Positions 1 through 12,692 are shown, counted from the first letter of the stretch. The stretch is 64,000 bases of DNA from Carallia brachiata (GCA_021464245.1 JADCRB010000025.1:2702245-2766244); one strand, 5' to 3'. Notes: generated by a model not told the origin, from the letters alone. A program made the numbers and translations.

Positions 1-725
1 CAAACAATGACTATTATTTACATTAATTACTCCAACACTTAAATTACTCCACCGATTACCCCTTAGAAAGAATTGGATACTTGGAAAAAATGTCGATGAA
101 CACAGAACTGAAGCACATACTAAAACTCAATATTCAACCTGTGTGGAGATTAATCATAGCAAGGTCTAGCAAGAGGAACACTACGAAGACTTAAATTTCA
201 TGGGGACTGAAGTACATTACATCCATTTAGGCAGACCTTTCATTACAACACTCTTTACTAAATACTTTCTACTCAGCATGTATAAGGATAGATGATAAAA
301 TATTTTTCCTAAGAAGCAAAACATTTTTTTGCTAGAACTGCCAAAGGCCAATGCACTTCAGGCATGAGATTAGAAATTAGCAGATTATATTTTAATCAGA
401 ATTTTGATTGTTGTAGGAGCTTTATATTCCTTTTGACAGAAAGTCTGTTCACTCTCTTTAAAACCAGGGATGACTTTGATGCCATACAAACAACATTCTA
501 TAGATAGTGCACGTGAGTTTGTTTCTCTGATTTTTTCCTAGAAGGTTCTATGTCAAATTTCTTGGTTCAGTAGTGACATCCACTAATCGGCCAAACTCAT
601 TTGGTGCAACACAGAGACTCTCATGAAGACTATGAAAATAAATGATAGACAACCAACCCAGAATTCACTATATTCTGATTCAGAGACATAAGAGTATGCT
701 TAAGGTTAAGGCTTGCTACTTGTAC
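1..725. other. Probable last intron of the SFT2-like gene
   Basis: No exon or RNA gene is recognisable. The SFT2-like reading frame stops at a good donor site at 725/726 and its last exon is not found here, so the stretch is best read as intron. Confidence 0.4.
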
Positions 726-2982
726 ATACCAAACAAGCGCAGCGAACTCTAAAATAATTGCTAGAAGCGTCAAAAGCTTGTTATGAACCTGTTCACCACA
801 GTAGCTGTTAGCCAGTCTAAATAAATTGCAATGTACAATTGCGGAAATAAGAACAAAACAAAAAGGGTCAACACAGTAGCTTACATATAGAGCACAGAAC
901 AAGGCAATTATGATACTTGCAAGATACAAAGCCGTTGCATATATACGAACAGGATCAAGCATCATTGTCACTTGGCGTTGTGGGCCTATAAGGAATGCTG
1001 TGCTGCCATAGAAAAGAGTGAAATAAGCTTCAAATATAAAATGAATGTGCAGAAATGTTTACAAAACAAGCTAATGATGGAGTCTATATTACATTAAGTC
1101 AACTCCAAATGTTAACATTGAAAAAAAAATCAATTCAATGATGCCTCGCACTAACACAGAATTAAATATTTATCAAAAAAGAAAGCAGAAATATTAAGAT
1201 AATGCAGAAGAATACAGCCTCCAATTGCCGTTCAAGGGTACAAGAGAAGAGAACTGGTGAAGCAAATACTAAGAGCAGGCTCCAACCTAATGTTAGGCAA
1301 ACCGCTTTAAATTCATAAGTTTCATTAACATGGCTTGGGCTTAGGTCTGATTTTCAGATGCCGATCCACATGTTTAGGCAGGTGAGTTATTTGTTTATTT
1401 ATTTATTTTTGTCCTCACTTCCATCCCGACTTCTTATGTTTTACCAAGCTAAGTTAGGGTAGAGTAAAGAGTTGGAGTAGTGGAAGATATCACCAATCAA
1501 GTTTAAAGTTTCATTCTAGTCCAACACCAGATGTTGAAAACGATAACATCAGAACCATTACAGCAAAAAGCTTTGTGAATTTCTCTCTGCATCTACTCAG
1601 GCAGATGAAGGGGAAGTTGGAAATTCAGTGGTTAATACGTGTATCAATGGTTGCTTTGGGAAGGATAGCAATGGACTATCTGAAGGAGACAAACCTTCCC
1701 AGCGAAAGCAAATTGCCAAATGTGAATGTAATGCCGAACTTGATTGGATTGAAGAAAACCAGCATTGACTGTAGCATCAGATGGAAAGAAGCAAACAAAT
1801 TAGTACCTCAGAAAGCCACTAAATTCCACCCTTGTGAATGTAACAGTATTGGGGATTGGGGGCAAGATTAAAGTCCACAAGTATTTCATACTGTTGAAGA
1901 ATGGACTGTGTTACCGATATAGCAACAAGTAAATAAAACATTTGCTATCTAACGTTGGGTCAAGATCATTTCTGCATATATGTCATGGCAACCCAGTATC
2001 GGTTATGTTCCATTATTCATTTATAAAGAGAATTTTGTGCACAACTTCATTCTTGCCAATCTAAACGTCAATGTATATAGCTAATATGCCAACAAAAAAG
2101 GATAGACGACAAAATATGATGTGGAGTTATTCCAGGGTTTACGGGCCAATTCAGAGCTCCTTGGATACATTTGCTTCATTTGTATCCACCAAAAACATTT
2201 TTGGTGTGAAAAAGACCAGGCGCACTGGTTACGAACCTTCTGTACTAAATCAAAAAATTAAGAGTATATAAAAATTGAAAGCTAACTATTGGAGTTGGTA
2301 AAAGAAGACGGGAAAAAAAACCGCTGCTTGCGTTCAAATCCCCAATTAAGGTTATTTTACAGCATCTAATGTGTTCAAATCCAAATACACCAAAATTTAA
2401 GGCACGGGAACACCAGCATTATTATCTAAAATCTAAACACAAGGCTGCAATGGTCTATTTTGCAGAGACATGTTAGAATTCTACTCCAAACAAGTCATAA
2501 GTTAAGCCGAAATGTAATGTAATGCAAGAGCCTGGTCCTACTAGAGCTATTCAGCTCTATTTAGCAATTATTTAAGCACGGTCTGATAGATCTTTGTGCA
2601 GATCTAAGTGAGTAGGAATGCAATTTCTAAAAAAAATGAGAAATCAATTATAAGCAACAGCCTTACCAAAAGCGTACAAGCTAAGCCGGCAGAAAAACAT
2701 ATGGCGAAGCCGTAGAACCGCTGCTCGATGCACACAGATTGAACACTGAAGTCAGGAAAAACCCTAAAATAATTGAAGACGATTTTCGAAAAGTAAAAAA
2801 ATAAATAAAAAAAAACAAAAAAGGACCTGTTTAGTGGAGAGGGTGCAGTTGCGATTGAATTCGTCCATGAAAGACGAGTTAGAAGCTGCTGCTGCTGCGG
2901 TGGAATGTTCTTCGTCGTCTTCTTCGGCTTCGAATCCCACTAGCATCTTCATTTTCTCCAATGCCTGGTTCATCTTCTCCAT
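726..2982 (-). CDS. SFT2: SFT2-like vesicle transport protein, five exons, last exon outside the window
   Basis: Small four-pass membrane protein of the SFT2/GOT1 class, which in yeast helps endosome-derived vesicles fuse with the Golgi. Exons read on the minus strand: 2827-2982, 2667-2720, 1695-1768, 885-1002 and 726-788. All junctions are GT-AG and the phases fit, giving 155 residues. The N-terminus is acidic and Ala-rich, followed by FNRNCTLSTKQ, RFYGFAICFSAGLACTLL, MLVFFNPIKFGITFTFGN, TAFLIGPQRQ and HNKLLTLLAIILEF. This is the family order with hydrophobic helices throughout. Plant members are roughly 170 residues, so about 18 C-terminal residues (expected SYIPFAR-type) are missing. I found no such exon between 1 and 725, so it probably lies left of base 1. 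ATG 2980-2982 is the start that gives the usual EKMNQALEKMK opening. The splice reconstruction is firm; the function is by family. Confidence 0.88.
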
Positions 2983-4450
2983 GCCTTTCCTCCTAACTGG
3001 CTTGCGTTTGGGTAGGTCAGTTGGTTAGCAATTGGGTTTGAGTCACAATTACGCTGATATGCTAGCTTTTGTTGGAGGAAAAAGATAGGACTTCGCTTGG
3101 CGTTGGAATGGAACGGAACCCACTTTCAGATCCCGTGTCGGTGTAGCTATTATTGCGATTTTTTTTGCTTTTGAAAACAATTTTTCTCATATCAAATTTT
3201 CAATCAAAACTATATTCACTGTATTATTCATAACCGAAAAAAATTAGGTGCATTACAGATAAATTAGTAGGCCTCGCGTACACTGTTTCTTTGTTATATT
3301 TGAGTAGATTTTTTCTTATATTCAATTTAGTATTACAGAATTTAAAATTTAATATTACATTCATCATTTAAATTCTCAATTTTAAAGACGGTGTTAATGA
3401 CAACACTCAAATTTCAATTAATGAAAAGGAAAACATATTGAACCATTAACTATACTCCACCTATATATATATATATATATAATTACACGAAGTATTGGTT
3501 TGAAGTTTAGATTCCAATCTTAGTCCTTAAAAAAAAGAAATGTATAATTATTTAATATAAATTCTAATTTTCTTGTTAAACTTCTATATTAGTTGAGTTT
3601 GTAGTATTTAATACAATATATTAATTAAAAGAATTGAGATTTCAATATAAATTCAACCCTTTTTTTATTAAGTATGCATAAATTCTGTCATTATATTTTT
3701 CTCTCTCAACTAAAATTTACAATTTTAGAAATTAATTATCTCAATCAAAGAATTTTCTTCAAGTATGACATTTTTGAGTTTTTTTTTTTTGTTTGAGCAA
3801 CAAAAGGTTTGAGTTGTTAAAAATAAATAATGTAATTATCTTCCTAAGCTCGCCACCTTGCTTTATCCAAGATTAGTATAACATGAACATGAAGAGGTTT
3901 TTTTTTTTTTGGTTTTTTTTGGTATAAGCATGAAGAGGTACCTTAGGTTATTAGTTCCACAATGTAAATGGTTCTCCTTATTCTAATAAATTCAATGCTT
4001 CTTTTCAAGATGAGAACTCTAAACTTCCAATGTTAAAAAATAATATTTTGTATTTTTAGGAACTAAATTATCAATTACTAAAGAAGTTCTGCAAACTTCT
4101 GGTCTGCGATGGCGAAAACAATTTTTGCAAACTTGTTTTTTTTTGGTACAATAATAAACAAGTAAGGGTATATTCTACAGACCTGTCAAAAATATTTGTT
4201 CAAATTCCTTATTCGAGGTGAATGCGGGCCACTACTTGTAAACTTGTTAAGGAGCAAATCACGACAACCCAGTAAAATTATCGTAAATCAATCAAGATCC
4301 CAAAAACTCATAATAAATTTAGGCTCAAGGACGTTTTATAATAGAATTCGAATTCATAATTTCATAAAAATATAATCAAATTTCTTCCCATTTAAACCAC
4401 AAAATCAGTGGTTCAAACTTTTCATTTTTATTTTTTTAATTTTTGGGTTA
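2983..4450. other. AT-rich intergenic stretch, 5' flank of the SFT2-like gene
   Basis: Holds the presumed promoter of the minus-strand SFT2-like gene. An (AT)n tract lies near 3463-3480 and several T runs follow 3780. I see no exon, tRNA or clear transposon. Confidence 0.4.
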
Positions 4451-4720
4451 AAACTTCTATTAACGCCAAAAGTCAGTCCGCTGAAGACGTCTGAGAAGAT
4501 CGGTCCATAACCAAGAAGGAGGCCCAAAAATCACTCTTGCCCTGTAAGAGGTTGTTATAAGGAGGCGTATGCGAGACGACGAGCCGACTCCGTAGAAATT
4601 TGTAGGATGCAAGAAGGCGAGTGCAAGGGTGCAAACACATGGAAAATCTGCAATGTGAGAGGTGAGGTCAACTGCCAAATCGAACAAACAAACCAGACAT
4701 CTGGACATCACCTGTGAATA
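4451..4720. other. Higher-GC island, unidentified
   Basis: About 260 bases are clearly more GC-rich than the flanking DNA. They stay open on the minus strand for 83 codons (4460-4711) with no motif I recognise. It could be an exon-derived fragment or part of a transposon. No function is proposed. Confidence 0.25.
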
Positions 4721-4844
4721 AAAAAAAACTCAACATCAAATATCAAATATTACAGTAGGCAACCGGTTGTTAAGGTTGCCCATGTCTCATTTTTTTTTTG
4801 TTTTTCTTTTTGGTTCCCTGCAGTCTTTTTTTTGATATTTATTT

Positions 4845-5320
4845 TATAATTCTAAATTTTTATAATTTTTTACATATAAATCTTAAATTTTTTTAAATTT
4901 TATTTGAATTCTAAATCTTTTGATTTCGTACTAAACTAGTACATTTGTTAACGAAAAGTGATCAATTATTAAAAAATTGATTTCGACCTTACAAAAATTA
5001 TTTGAAAAAAGATTAAATACAGTAATTGAAAATTTTTTTCATCAAAAAATATGCATTTTGTATATTTAATTCGTATATTTATTGATTAAAAAAATATTTT
5101 ATATACATATTTATTGATAAAAAATATTTAATTCATTTATTTGACTTTTTTTAAATAATTTTATTAATTTAAACTTATTTATTAATGATTGACTACTTTT
5201 TGTAAATACAAAGGTTGATTTGGTAAAACATTAAAAATTTAGAATTCAAATGAAATGTTAAAAAAGTTTAAAACTTATATGAAAAAAATATAAAGGTTTA
5301 GGATCAAAAAATTATATATC
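4845..5320. mobile_element. Foldback MITE-like element
   Basis: The two ends are near inverted copies over roughly 100 bases. The left arm (4848-4925) and the reverse complement of the right arm (5235-5320) share a TTTGAATTCTAAAT block flanked by similar AT-rich sequence. There is no coding capacity. It is the same general type as the element at 9245-9535. Confidence 0.5.
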
Positions 5321-5629
5321 CCTCATTTTTTTCGCCCATCCTTTTTGTTTTTTTGGGAGTTTTCTTTTGCCCTTCTTTAAGTGTGTAACAATTAAACTTT
5401 TTTTTTTTTTGTGAGTTGCAGCGAAATCTTTTTTCTTTTTTGGATGAATGTGTGTTACCGTTACTAATTTTGTTTTTTTCCCTCAAATTTATTGAGTATT
5501 GTAAGAGATTTAAAATATTTTTTTATTTTAATATTTTTATTATATAATATATAAACATGCATGTAAGATTTCTTTTGGATATAAAATAAAAAAATTTAGA
5601 TTATATGGATTTTCAAAAAATAAAAATTT

Positions 5630-6190
5630 TTAATACTTCTACTGAAAATTTTAAGTTTTAATTATTTAACTACTCAAATTTTTAAAATTATGCATAAATA
5701 CTTAAAATTTGAGTAGTTATAGATTTAAATTTTTAGTATTTTTACTCAAATTTTTAATTTTCAGTATTTAACTACTAAAATTTTTAAAATTATGTGCAAA
5801 TGCTTTAAATTTGAATAGTAATATACTCAAATTTTTAATACTTCTACTTAAATTTTTAGTTTTGATTACCTAGTTACTCAAATTTTTAATTTTAAGCACT
5901 AACTACTTAAATTTTTAAAATTATGTATAAATACTCAAATTTTGAGTAAAAGTAAACTCAATTTTTTTAGTATTTTTACCCAAATTTTTAGTTTTAAATA
6001 TCAACTATTCAAATATTTAAAATTATGTACTAATATTCAAAATTTAAGTAAAATCAAACTTAAATTTTTAGTACTTAAACACAAATTTTTAGTTTTATGT
6101 ATCAATTACTCAAAATTTTAAAATTATATACTAATACTTCAAATTTAAATATAATTAGACAATTTTTAATTTTAAACACCTAACTATTGT
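5630..6190. repeat. Degenerate ~100-bp tandem repeat, about five units
   Basis: The phrase TTTTTAAAATTATG followed by TAAATA/CTAATA recurs near 5685, 5787, 5917, 6020 and 6120, spacing 100-130 bases. Each unit also carries ACTCAAATTTTTAATTTT-like blocks. Units are diverged, so the array is old. Confidence 0.6.
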
Positions 6191-6199
6191 ATCACATTG

Positions 6200-6780
6200 T
6201 GATTTTGAGAAAAAGGTATTTTTAAAAAAATATTCATCAAACATATTTTAGTAGTTTCATATCATTTTATGAAAAATTATCATTTTTTTGTTAACCCTAG
6301 AGTGACCACGATGAGGAGAAATTCTCTTTTTTTTTTTTTTTATCGTTTAAAATATTTTGAAGGCCATAATCTTCCTTTGGCAAAAAGCATGATTTTATCC
6401 ATCATTTTTATGCTTTCTGAAGATTTTATTCACGACTTTTTTTTTTCTTTTAAATCCACCCTCCCCATTTCCCATTTCCCCTGTCAACTTTTTTCATCAT
6501 TTTCGATTAGTCAATTATTAAATATGATATGTAATAGTTCAGTTAACGATATATCATCGTACTCATATGTTATGTCAGCATTAAATTATGACATTTCAAT
6601 TACAATTTTTTTAAAAAAAATTATGATTTTCAATTTAATTTTTTTTAAAATATTTTGATAAATATTAAAATAATTAAAACATTACAAATTTTATTTGTAA
6701 AAAATAAAACCTCTCCCTCAATCTATTTGTCCCTTTTCAAATCAAAATATTCCCATTTACCAAAGCGTTAGAGTGGCGAT
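6200..6780. other. AT-rich spacer, nothing recognised
   Basis: A 129-codon frame on the plus strand (6269-6658) is Phe/Ile/Ser-rich and follows T-rich composition. I see no gene evidence. Confidence 0.4.
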
Positions 6781-6889
6781 AGGATTCGCTCAAAAATTTA
6801 GGCACGACAGAATTGGAATATGTGTTAACTTACATTGCGCCTGCCAATGCCAACTCCATTTGAGCACCATAATTCCTTGGGACGGTGAG

Positions 6890-7023
6890 TACTTAGAGGC
6901 GTCAATGGCATAGACAAGTCGACGGAAGGTTGCAACGGTAGTGTTGATCTGGAAAATACCAACCTCCATAGCATGCGATGGGCTTTTGGAAATTGATGAT
7001 GCAGTGGCGGATGACAGAGACAA
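6890..7023 (-). pseudogene. Fragment of a SYP2-type (Qa-SNARE) syntaxin N-terminus
   Basis: The minus strand encodes VGIFQINTTVATFRRLVYAI (roughly 6904-6963). This matches the conserved opening helix of plant vacuolar/prevacuolar syntaxins of the SYP21/22 group (GIFQINTxVxTFxRLV). After this the frame loses similarity at ASKYSPSQ, and no Habc remainder, SNARE helix or membrane anchor follows. A possible donor (AA|GTACTC) sits where similarity ends, so this may be a captured exon 1. The upstream residues are Ser-rich and lack the usual MSFQDLE start. It is most likely a dead fragment. Confidence 0.55.
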
Positions 7024-7099
7024 TTGATTGAGAGAGAGAATTGGTAATGTGGCGTACGAGTACGATGACGGATCGTTAATCGGAAGATCACGTGTTGAA

Positions 7100-7919
7100 T
7101 TACGGTTAATTAATGAAAAAAGGTGAAAAAAGTTAATAAAGCAAAGGTGGAGGGTGAATTTTGAAAAAAAAAATATTGTGGGTGGACTTTCTCAAAAGCA
7201 TAAAAATGATTGGTGTAATCATATTTTTTATTTTTTTTCTTTTCTATTAAACCTTTATAATAATAATTCTTATATTTTAACATGAGTTTATTATACTTAC
7301 ATTTTAAGTGAGTACAAATAGTATGCACATCGGGTGACAATGTATGAAGGATAGAATAGAACGTCCGGAGTTTAAGGCAACACTACGTTGTTATTGCTCT
7401 TGTTCTCAGATTGAACTAGTGCGTTCTGTGGAAAGCTATTGAAAATGGCTTGAGAATACTCAAATTCAGAGTTTGTTTTTATGCGAACTTTATAATTAGC
7501 CTTATTTTTAGCTCTGTTAACCTTTTAGTATGTATTCGCTTGACCCCCTGGGCAAGAGTCTGTTTAGTATAACTGGACAATTTGACAATTATTTGTGCTT
7601 AGAATAAGTCTTATCATATTTTTACTGTGTCAATCGATGCCTCATCTTCACTACAAACTAATAAAGCCCAAACTCTCCATGAAATTTCAAATTTCTCAAA
7701 TCAATATCATACAAAATGATGAGTTGTACATAACAAGTAAACACAACTCTTTTAATGGACCAGGATGGCAATGGCACAACAAATTATCAACACATTCTAC
7801 AAGACACTTCGGTGAAAATACCACCGTGATATTCAATCCTGAAGACGACCCTAATTCCATTATATAGTAATACATTCAGTTCACTTTAATTGCATTCAAG
7901 AGTCTTATATATAGTTCAA
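7100..7919. other. Intergenic stretch 3' of the peroxidase gene
   Basis: AT-rich, with short frames on both strands and no recognisable motif. It should contain the peroxidase 3' UTR and poly(A) site. Confidence 0.4.
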
Positions 7920-10900
7920 TTAATTAACAGCTCGGCAATTAGCTCGCACTTCTCCCTTTGACCCTTCCTTGACATCGAGCGTGCCCATTTTGATCATGGC
8001 TTGTTGGAAATCAAGGAAAAACATGGCTTGGTTGAACGCGTAAGCGTTCACTATGTTTTTCGTTCTTGGACTGGTGTACAGCGCCTGGTCCGAGAAAAGG
8101 AGCCCAGCTTTCCTCTGCAGAGAGTTGTAGTAAAGGTTGTCGAAGAAGTTTCTCGTCCCGTCGAAAGGTTGCTCCGCGTTGTCCCCGGCCCTGCATGTTT
8201 TAGACAGCGTCTTTGCAAAATCCAAATCCATGGTTGGATCCGCGCTGCTCAGTCGGTTCTTGAATGATGCGCACCTTGCCACTCCCAGCGTGTGTGCCCC
8301 TATAGATATTCAATGTATAATATAAGGACTTTATTATGTGGATGCGCGTAAATTGATGGACACATTATGGATACGAATTTCCATATGGCCATTGATTATA
8401 TTTTTGTGATTGGATCGTTAATTATTTTTGTATATCGAAAGATTAAAAATGTATAATCAATTAGCATAATAATTTAATGTGTAAATTCAAATCTATTTGT
8501 TATTCGCGAAATATAACTTTTTTTCTTCCCGTTGATTCAAGAAGTTAAAGTTCCTTGCCAATGTCCAATAGCTACTATTATCATAATTATGTGCCAAAAT
8601 GGTTGTGGCCTCTCGTTTTAAGTATGGACAATAAATGGAAGGGCAAAGGAGGCATGGCCCTAACCATCTAGCCTCTTCTCCCAGTCATTTTTTGAGGTCT
8701 TAGCTCCCGACCTCAAAATCATTTTTTGAGCTTACTCACCTTGTCTAACAATTGGAATTGGAATTGGAATTGATTTTTCTCTTATTTATTGTCAATTCAA
8801 ATTATTCACAGGTTTTTAAGCCAAATAAATTTGTGAAAATTTGATAATCAAAATTTGTTATATAGATCCAATGCTAAATCTAAACACGAGGTTTCTTAAT
8901 AATATCCTTATTAAATTTTCAACGAGCTGGATTGTTCACTATTAAAATTAACAAAAAAAAAAAAAAGAAGCAAAGTCGTGACTCACAGTACTTACCAGAC
9001 AGAGCTACCATTTCTTGAACGCTGAAACCACGCTGCCCAAAAGCTCTAATAAGGTCGGAGGCATTGAAGGTGGGAAAAGGCAAATTGATTGTATCTTCTA
9101 TTTTAGACCTCCTACCATCCTGCCTTCCGTTTGGAATGTCATACACTGGACCCCCTGCCTGCCCCCCCACACATGCCCACAAACATAATCATGATTATCA
9201 TCACCTTATGAACTTGAATACGTGCAAAAGATGGGGGCAATCAATTTTTTACATCTAAATTTTATAATTTTTTTTATTTGAGAGTTAAATTTTTAGTTTT
9301 ATTTAAGACTTAAATCTTTATTTTTTGTTTTATTCAAGTCCTTTTATAATGAAACCGTTAATTTTTTTGTTAATTTTAATCCTGTTTTCCTATTTTCATT
9401 AGATTTAAAGGAAAAGTTAACATAAATCATATAAAAAGACTTGAATAGAAAAAAATAAAGGTTTAGATTTAAATAAAAACTCAAAAGTTTAATTCAAATA
9501 GAAAAAATCATAAAATTTAGTCCTAAAAATTAATTATCCAGCAAAAGATCTCAAAAGTTGATTCCCACCAGTTGTGCTAGAAGCACCGAATAATTACCAT
9601 CACCTTATTGAATGATAATGAAATGGATCATTTTGAACAGAAATTAAATCCTAAATATAGAAAAATAAATGATGAATATTGTTAACGGATTGAATTTAAT
9701 AATGTCCGACCTTCTCCAAATTCTATCGTGTGAGAGCCTTGTGCAGTCAGAGCTCTTTCTAATACATTCTAGATACAGATATTAAATTATTATTTAATAT
9801 ATGTATCGTTAAAGGGGATAGCTGATTAATTACCCAGAAAACTGCATCTCTAGCGGCCATGGCAACAATATCAGCGCATGAGACCACACCTGGGCACTGG
9901 TCTTCAAGTTGCTCTTTGGCGTCATCAATAACTTCATATCCTCTTAAGCTTAGATTAGCTGGGGAATCCTTCTCTGCTTTGTTGTCCTTGGTGGAATCAA
10001 TGAGAACTGATCCATCGCATCCCTATTTGATTAATTAATTTTTATTTTAGAAAAAAAAAAGTCACAAATTGCAAGTTAGATGTATAGGTTATTCATAATT
10101 TGAAATTACTTCAAAAACTTATCAATCAACTAGGAAGCTCTCAGGTGGAGGCTTAAGAACTTGTTTTAGGTGCTGCAATATCTATACCCTTTGAGACTGT
10201 CCGTAGTACAATCAAGCACATAGAAATGATTGTAACTTAGGAAAGAAGTCTTTTTTTTTTTTTTTTTTTGGGTGTAAAAATTGGGAAAGCAAGGAATGAC
10301 AGTGCTCTGTTCAGTTAGTCAAGAGTATTTTGACTCTGTATTTAGATAAGTATCAAAAAAAATTAGATAGTTATACTATTTTTATGTATAAATTTAACTC
10401 TAGCCACTTAATTTTAATATAATTGGTTCGATCTTAAGATTTCAAAATTAAACTCCTTAAGTTAACTGAGCCACACAAGCAGTGTTTAATTCATTTCAAA
10501 ATAGATATATGACCTAACCCGCCTAAAAAATTGACCCAAATTTGGCTTGAAAATAGCTCTAATCCAAAATGGCTCAAAACTTTTTATAAAAATGACACAT
10601 CATCATTAAATAATGATGTGGTCAATCCACAAATTGACATGAATTGGAATACCTGTTTTTACACATCTAAATCAAAATCCTCATCTGCTGCTCAATTTCT
10701 CGCCTTAATTAAAAATAATGAGGTGAGAGATAGTGGAATTCGAGTCAACCTGCTTCACTATCTCTCATCTGCTGCTCCACACGAGTGGACAAGGTTCAAA
10801 TCCTCCCACCCCATCGCTTAAGAATGAAAAAAAAAAAAACTCAAAATATTAAGCATGTGTATATACAGAGAGAGAGAGATATAAACCTCAATGAAGCAGT

Positions 10901-11104
10901 CATGGAAATGCATTCTTATAAGAGCAGCTGCCAGAGTAGGATCATTCTGCAAAGCTGTTGTTACAGTACTCTTCACAACTTGCTCGGCAAATGGGCAACT
11001 CATAAGGTAGTAGTTCATGCTCAGGCCATCCACCAAATTAAAACTTAGACCAGCTACTGTTAGCTCCATGATAGAATAGCACCAAGAAGATTAGCCATAA
11101 CCAT
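7920..11104 (-). CDS. PER47: Class III peroxidase, peroxidase 47-like, four exons, frame break near the signal peptide
   Basis: Secreted haem peroxidase that oxidises phenolics with H2O2 in the cell wall. Exons on the minus strand: 10887-11069, 9834-10022, 8996-9158 and 7920-8299, all GT-AG and in phase, giving 304 residues from ATG 11069. Distal haem motif IRMHFHDCF (Arg52, His56), VVSCADI, proximal site [12 protein letters not shown] (His181) and the eight cysteines of the fold are present. [20 protein letters not shown] and [10 protein letters not shown] are close to what I recall of Arabidopsis peroxidase 47. The oddity is at the start. ATG 11102-11104 opens a hydrophobic [11 protein letters not shown] that would suit a signal peptide, but it is one base out of frame with the mature protein and hits TAA at once. 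The in-frame ATG at 11069 gives only a weak leader. An AT-rich foldback element sits in intron 2. Confidence 0.88.
9245..9535. mobile_element. Foldback MITE-like element in peroxidase intron 2
   Basis: Arms of about 100 bases are imperfect inverted copies: 9250-9345 against 9430-9530, with blocks such as CTAAATTTTATAATTTT versus AAAATCATAAAATTTAG. There are no open frames. Confidence 0.55.
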
Positions 11105-11109
11105 ATTTG

Positions 11110-11700
11110 CTGGCTAGATTTAGCGGTAATTCGAGCAGCACGCGAAAAAATGTGTGTGCTTGTAGGTGTATGGCACAATAGAGCCAAAGGGGCAGACACA
11201 AAGCTATATAGTAATTGGGTGTGAGAATTGAAACTCTGTAGTGAGATTAAATTGATAACGAAAAGGAGATAATTAAGTCAAATGGTGGTCCGGGAGGTCG
11301 AGGAAGATTTTAAAGTAGGCTGGTGATTGAAGAGTGGGGAGAAAGGCAACTTCTAATTCTATATATATATATATGTATACACAAGAGCCTAAGAAGTGAG
11401 AACAGGTCGTACCCCACCGAAAAAAAAAAAGGGGAAAAAAAGATTAAATGGCATAGCACTTGCAAAGTTGAAGATAGTGGTCTATCATTTTCTTCACTTA
11501 ATTTCTAGTCTTTTTTATTTTTTTATTTAGTGACGAGATACCATATCTTGACACTTAATCTCGTCTAATCTTGGTCAATAAGATTAGATTAGAAGTTTTT
11601 TTTAAGTCCTTAGGAGGGCATTTAGCTTATGGGACGATGGAGAGGCTAGGATTTAAACTAGTGGCCACTCAAGCAACTTGTAGTGGGATTAAGAAGCATT
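11110..11700. other. 5' flank of the peroxidase gene
   Basis: Presumed promoter region of the minus-strand peroxidase. An (AT)n tract lies near 11360-11374. No gene is seen. Confidence 0.4.
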
Positions 11701-11704
11701 TAAT

Positions 11705-12175
11705 TATGAGCACTAGGGGTGTGATAAAATCGAAAATTGCAGTTAATCAACAAAATTGAACGAATCAAACTAAATTTTTGTTTAATTAAACCAATATTAA
11801 TTGGTTAATCGAACCAAATAAAACCAAAAATTTCAGCCTGGTTGCAATTTTCAGTATTAAAATAATGAGGTTAACCAAGTCGAACTGAAATATTATTATA
11901 AATATATATTTTTTATTTACTAATACAATTATTAGCAACAAATAAATATTAAAAAATTATAATTGTATTTTAAATAATCACTTATTTATCTTATATCTAA
12001 TAATAATTATAAAATTCTTTTAAACAACTATATCAAAATATTTATTTACATTTATATTAATTTTTTTTTTTAAAATTTGGTCAGCCGAAACTGAATTAAA
12101 AATTTCACTTGATCGAAAATTAAATAACTAAATTTTTGATTCACAAATAATTTTTAGGGTCTAAATCGTGGACAA
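11705..12175. repeat. Transposon-like repeat with AATCGAACC motifs
   Basis: The stretch begins TAGGGGTGTGATAAAATCG and is packed with alternating AACCAAAT, AATCGAACC and GTCGAACTG words, ending near TTTTTAGGGTCTAAATCG. Such AATCGAACC-rich blocks starting TAGGGGTGT are typical of short hAT-like elements in plants. I could not confirm terminal repeats or a target duplication. Confidence 0.35.
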
Positions 12176-12179
12176 CTTT

Positions 12180-12540
12180 AATGGGCATGAATAAATATGC
12201 CTATGCTCATAGTGCCTGTGCAATTTGATTTACACAGTTCCCGGTGATTGTTGAAAGATTAGCCAAATTAATCTTGCCTATATGCCATGAATCCCATACG
12301 TGCGATACAATATTGTATTATTGTGGAGGTCCCCCGTCTTGTCGGCCATCATGAGGAAATGGAAACAGATAAAAATGTCTACCGTGACGGGGATTATAAT
12401 CTACAACCATGTTAACGTTTAGTTTGTCCAAGGAATTTATTTCGCCAACATACGTTATGTGGTTATATAGTGTGTGTGCTCGGTTCTTAAACAAGGCCAG
12501 CAACCTAATTAAGAAACGTAATTAATCATTAAATCTTACT
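12180..12540. other. Spacer, nothing recognised
   Basis: Ordinary mixed-composition DNA with no exon-like or repeat signal that I can support. Confidence 0.35.
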
Positions 12541-12545
12541 ATATA

Positions 12546-12692
12546 AACGTAAAATTTAAATATAAAATAATACATACTCACTTTTTAAATTTAAATTATA
12601 AATTATACTAAATTACTATTTAATTAATTAATAATTAAAATTTAAATGATAAATATATGTCATTATTTTGTACGTAAATTTTATATCTATTT
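12546..12692. mobile_element. Small (~150 bp) foldback element
   Basis: ACGTAAAATTTAAATATAAA at the left is matched by the reverse complement of the right end (TACGTAAATTTTATATC). The interior is AT-only and nearly self-complementary. Size and shape suit a Stowaway-like MITE. Confidence 0.45.

Noticed and set aside
1575..1871. 98-codon plus-strand frame
   Set aside because: It is antisense to exon 3 of the SFT2-like gene (1695-1768) and intron.
6269..6658. 129-codon frame in AT-rich DNA
   Set aside because: Composition-driven Phe/Ile/Ser sequence with no motif or splice context.
8001..8325. Plus-strand frames within the peroxidase last exon
   Set aside because: Shadows of the peroxidase coding exon on the other strand.
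10740..10830. tRNA- or SINE-like GGTTCAAATCC followed by an A run
   Set aside because: No A box at the right distance and no cloverleaf. A local inverted repeat (AGAGATAGTGGA/TCACTATCTCT) explains most of the structure.
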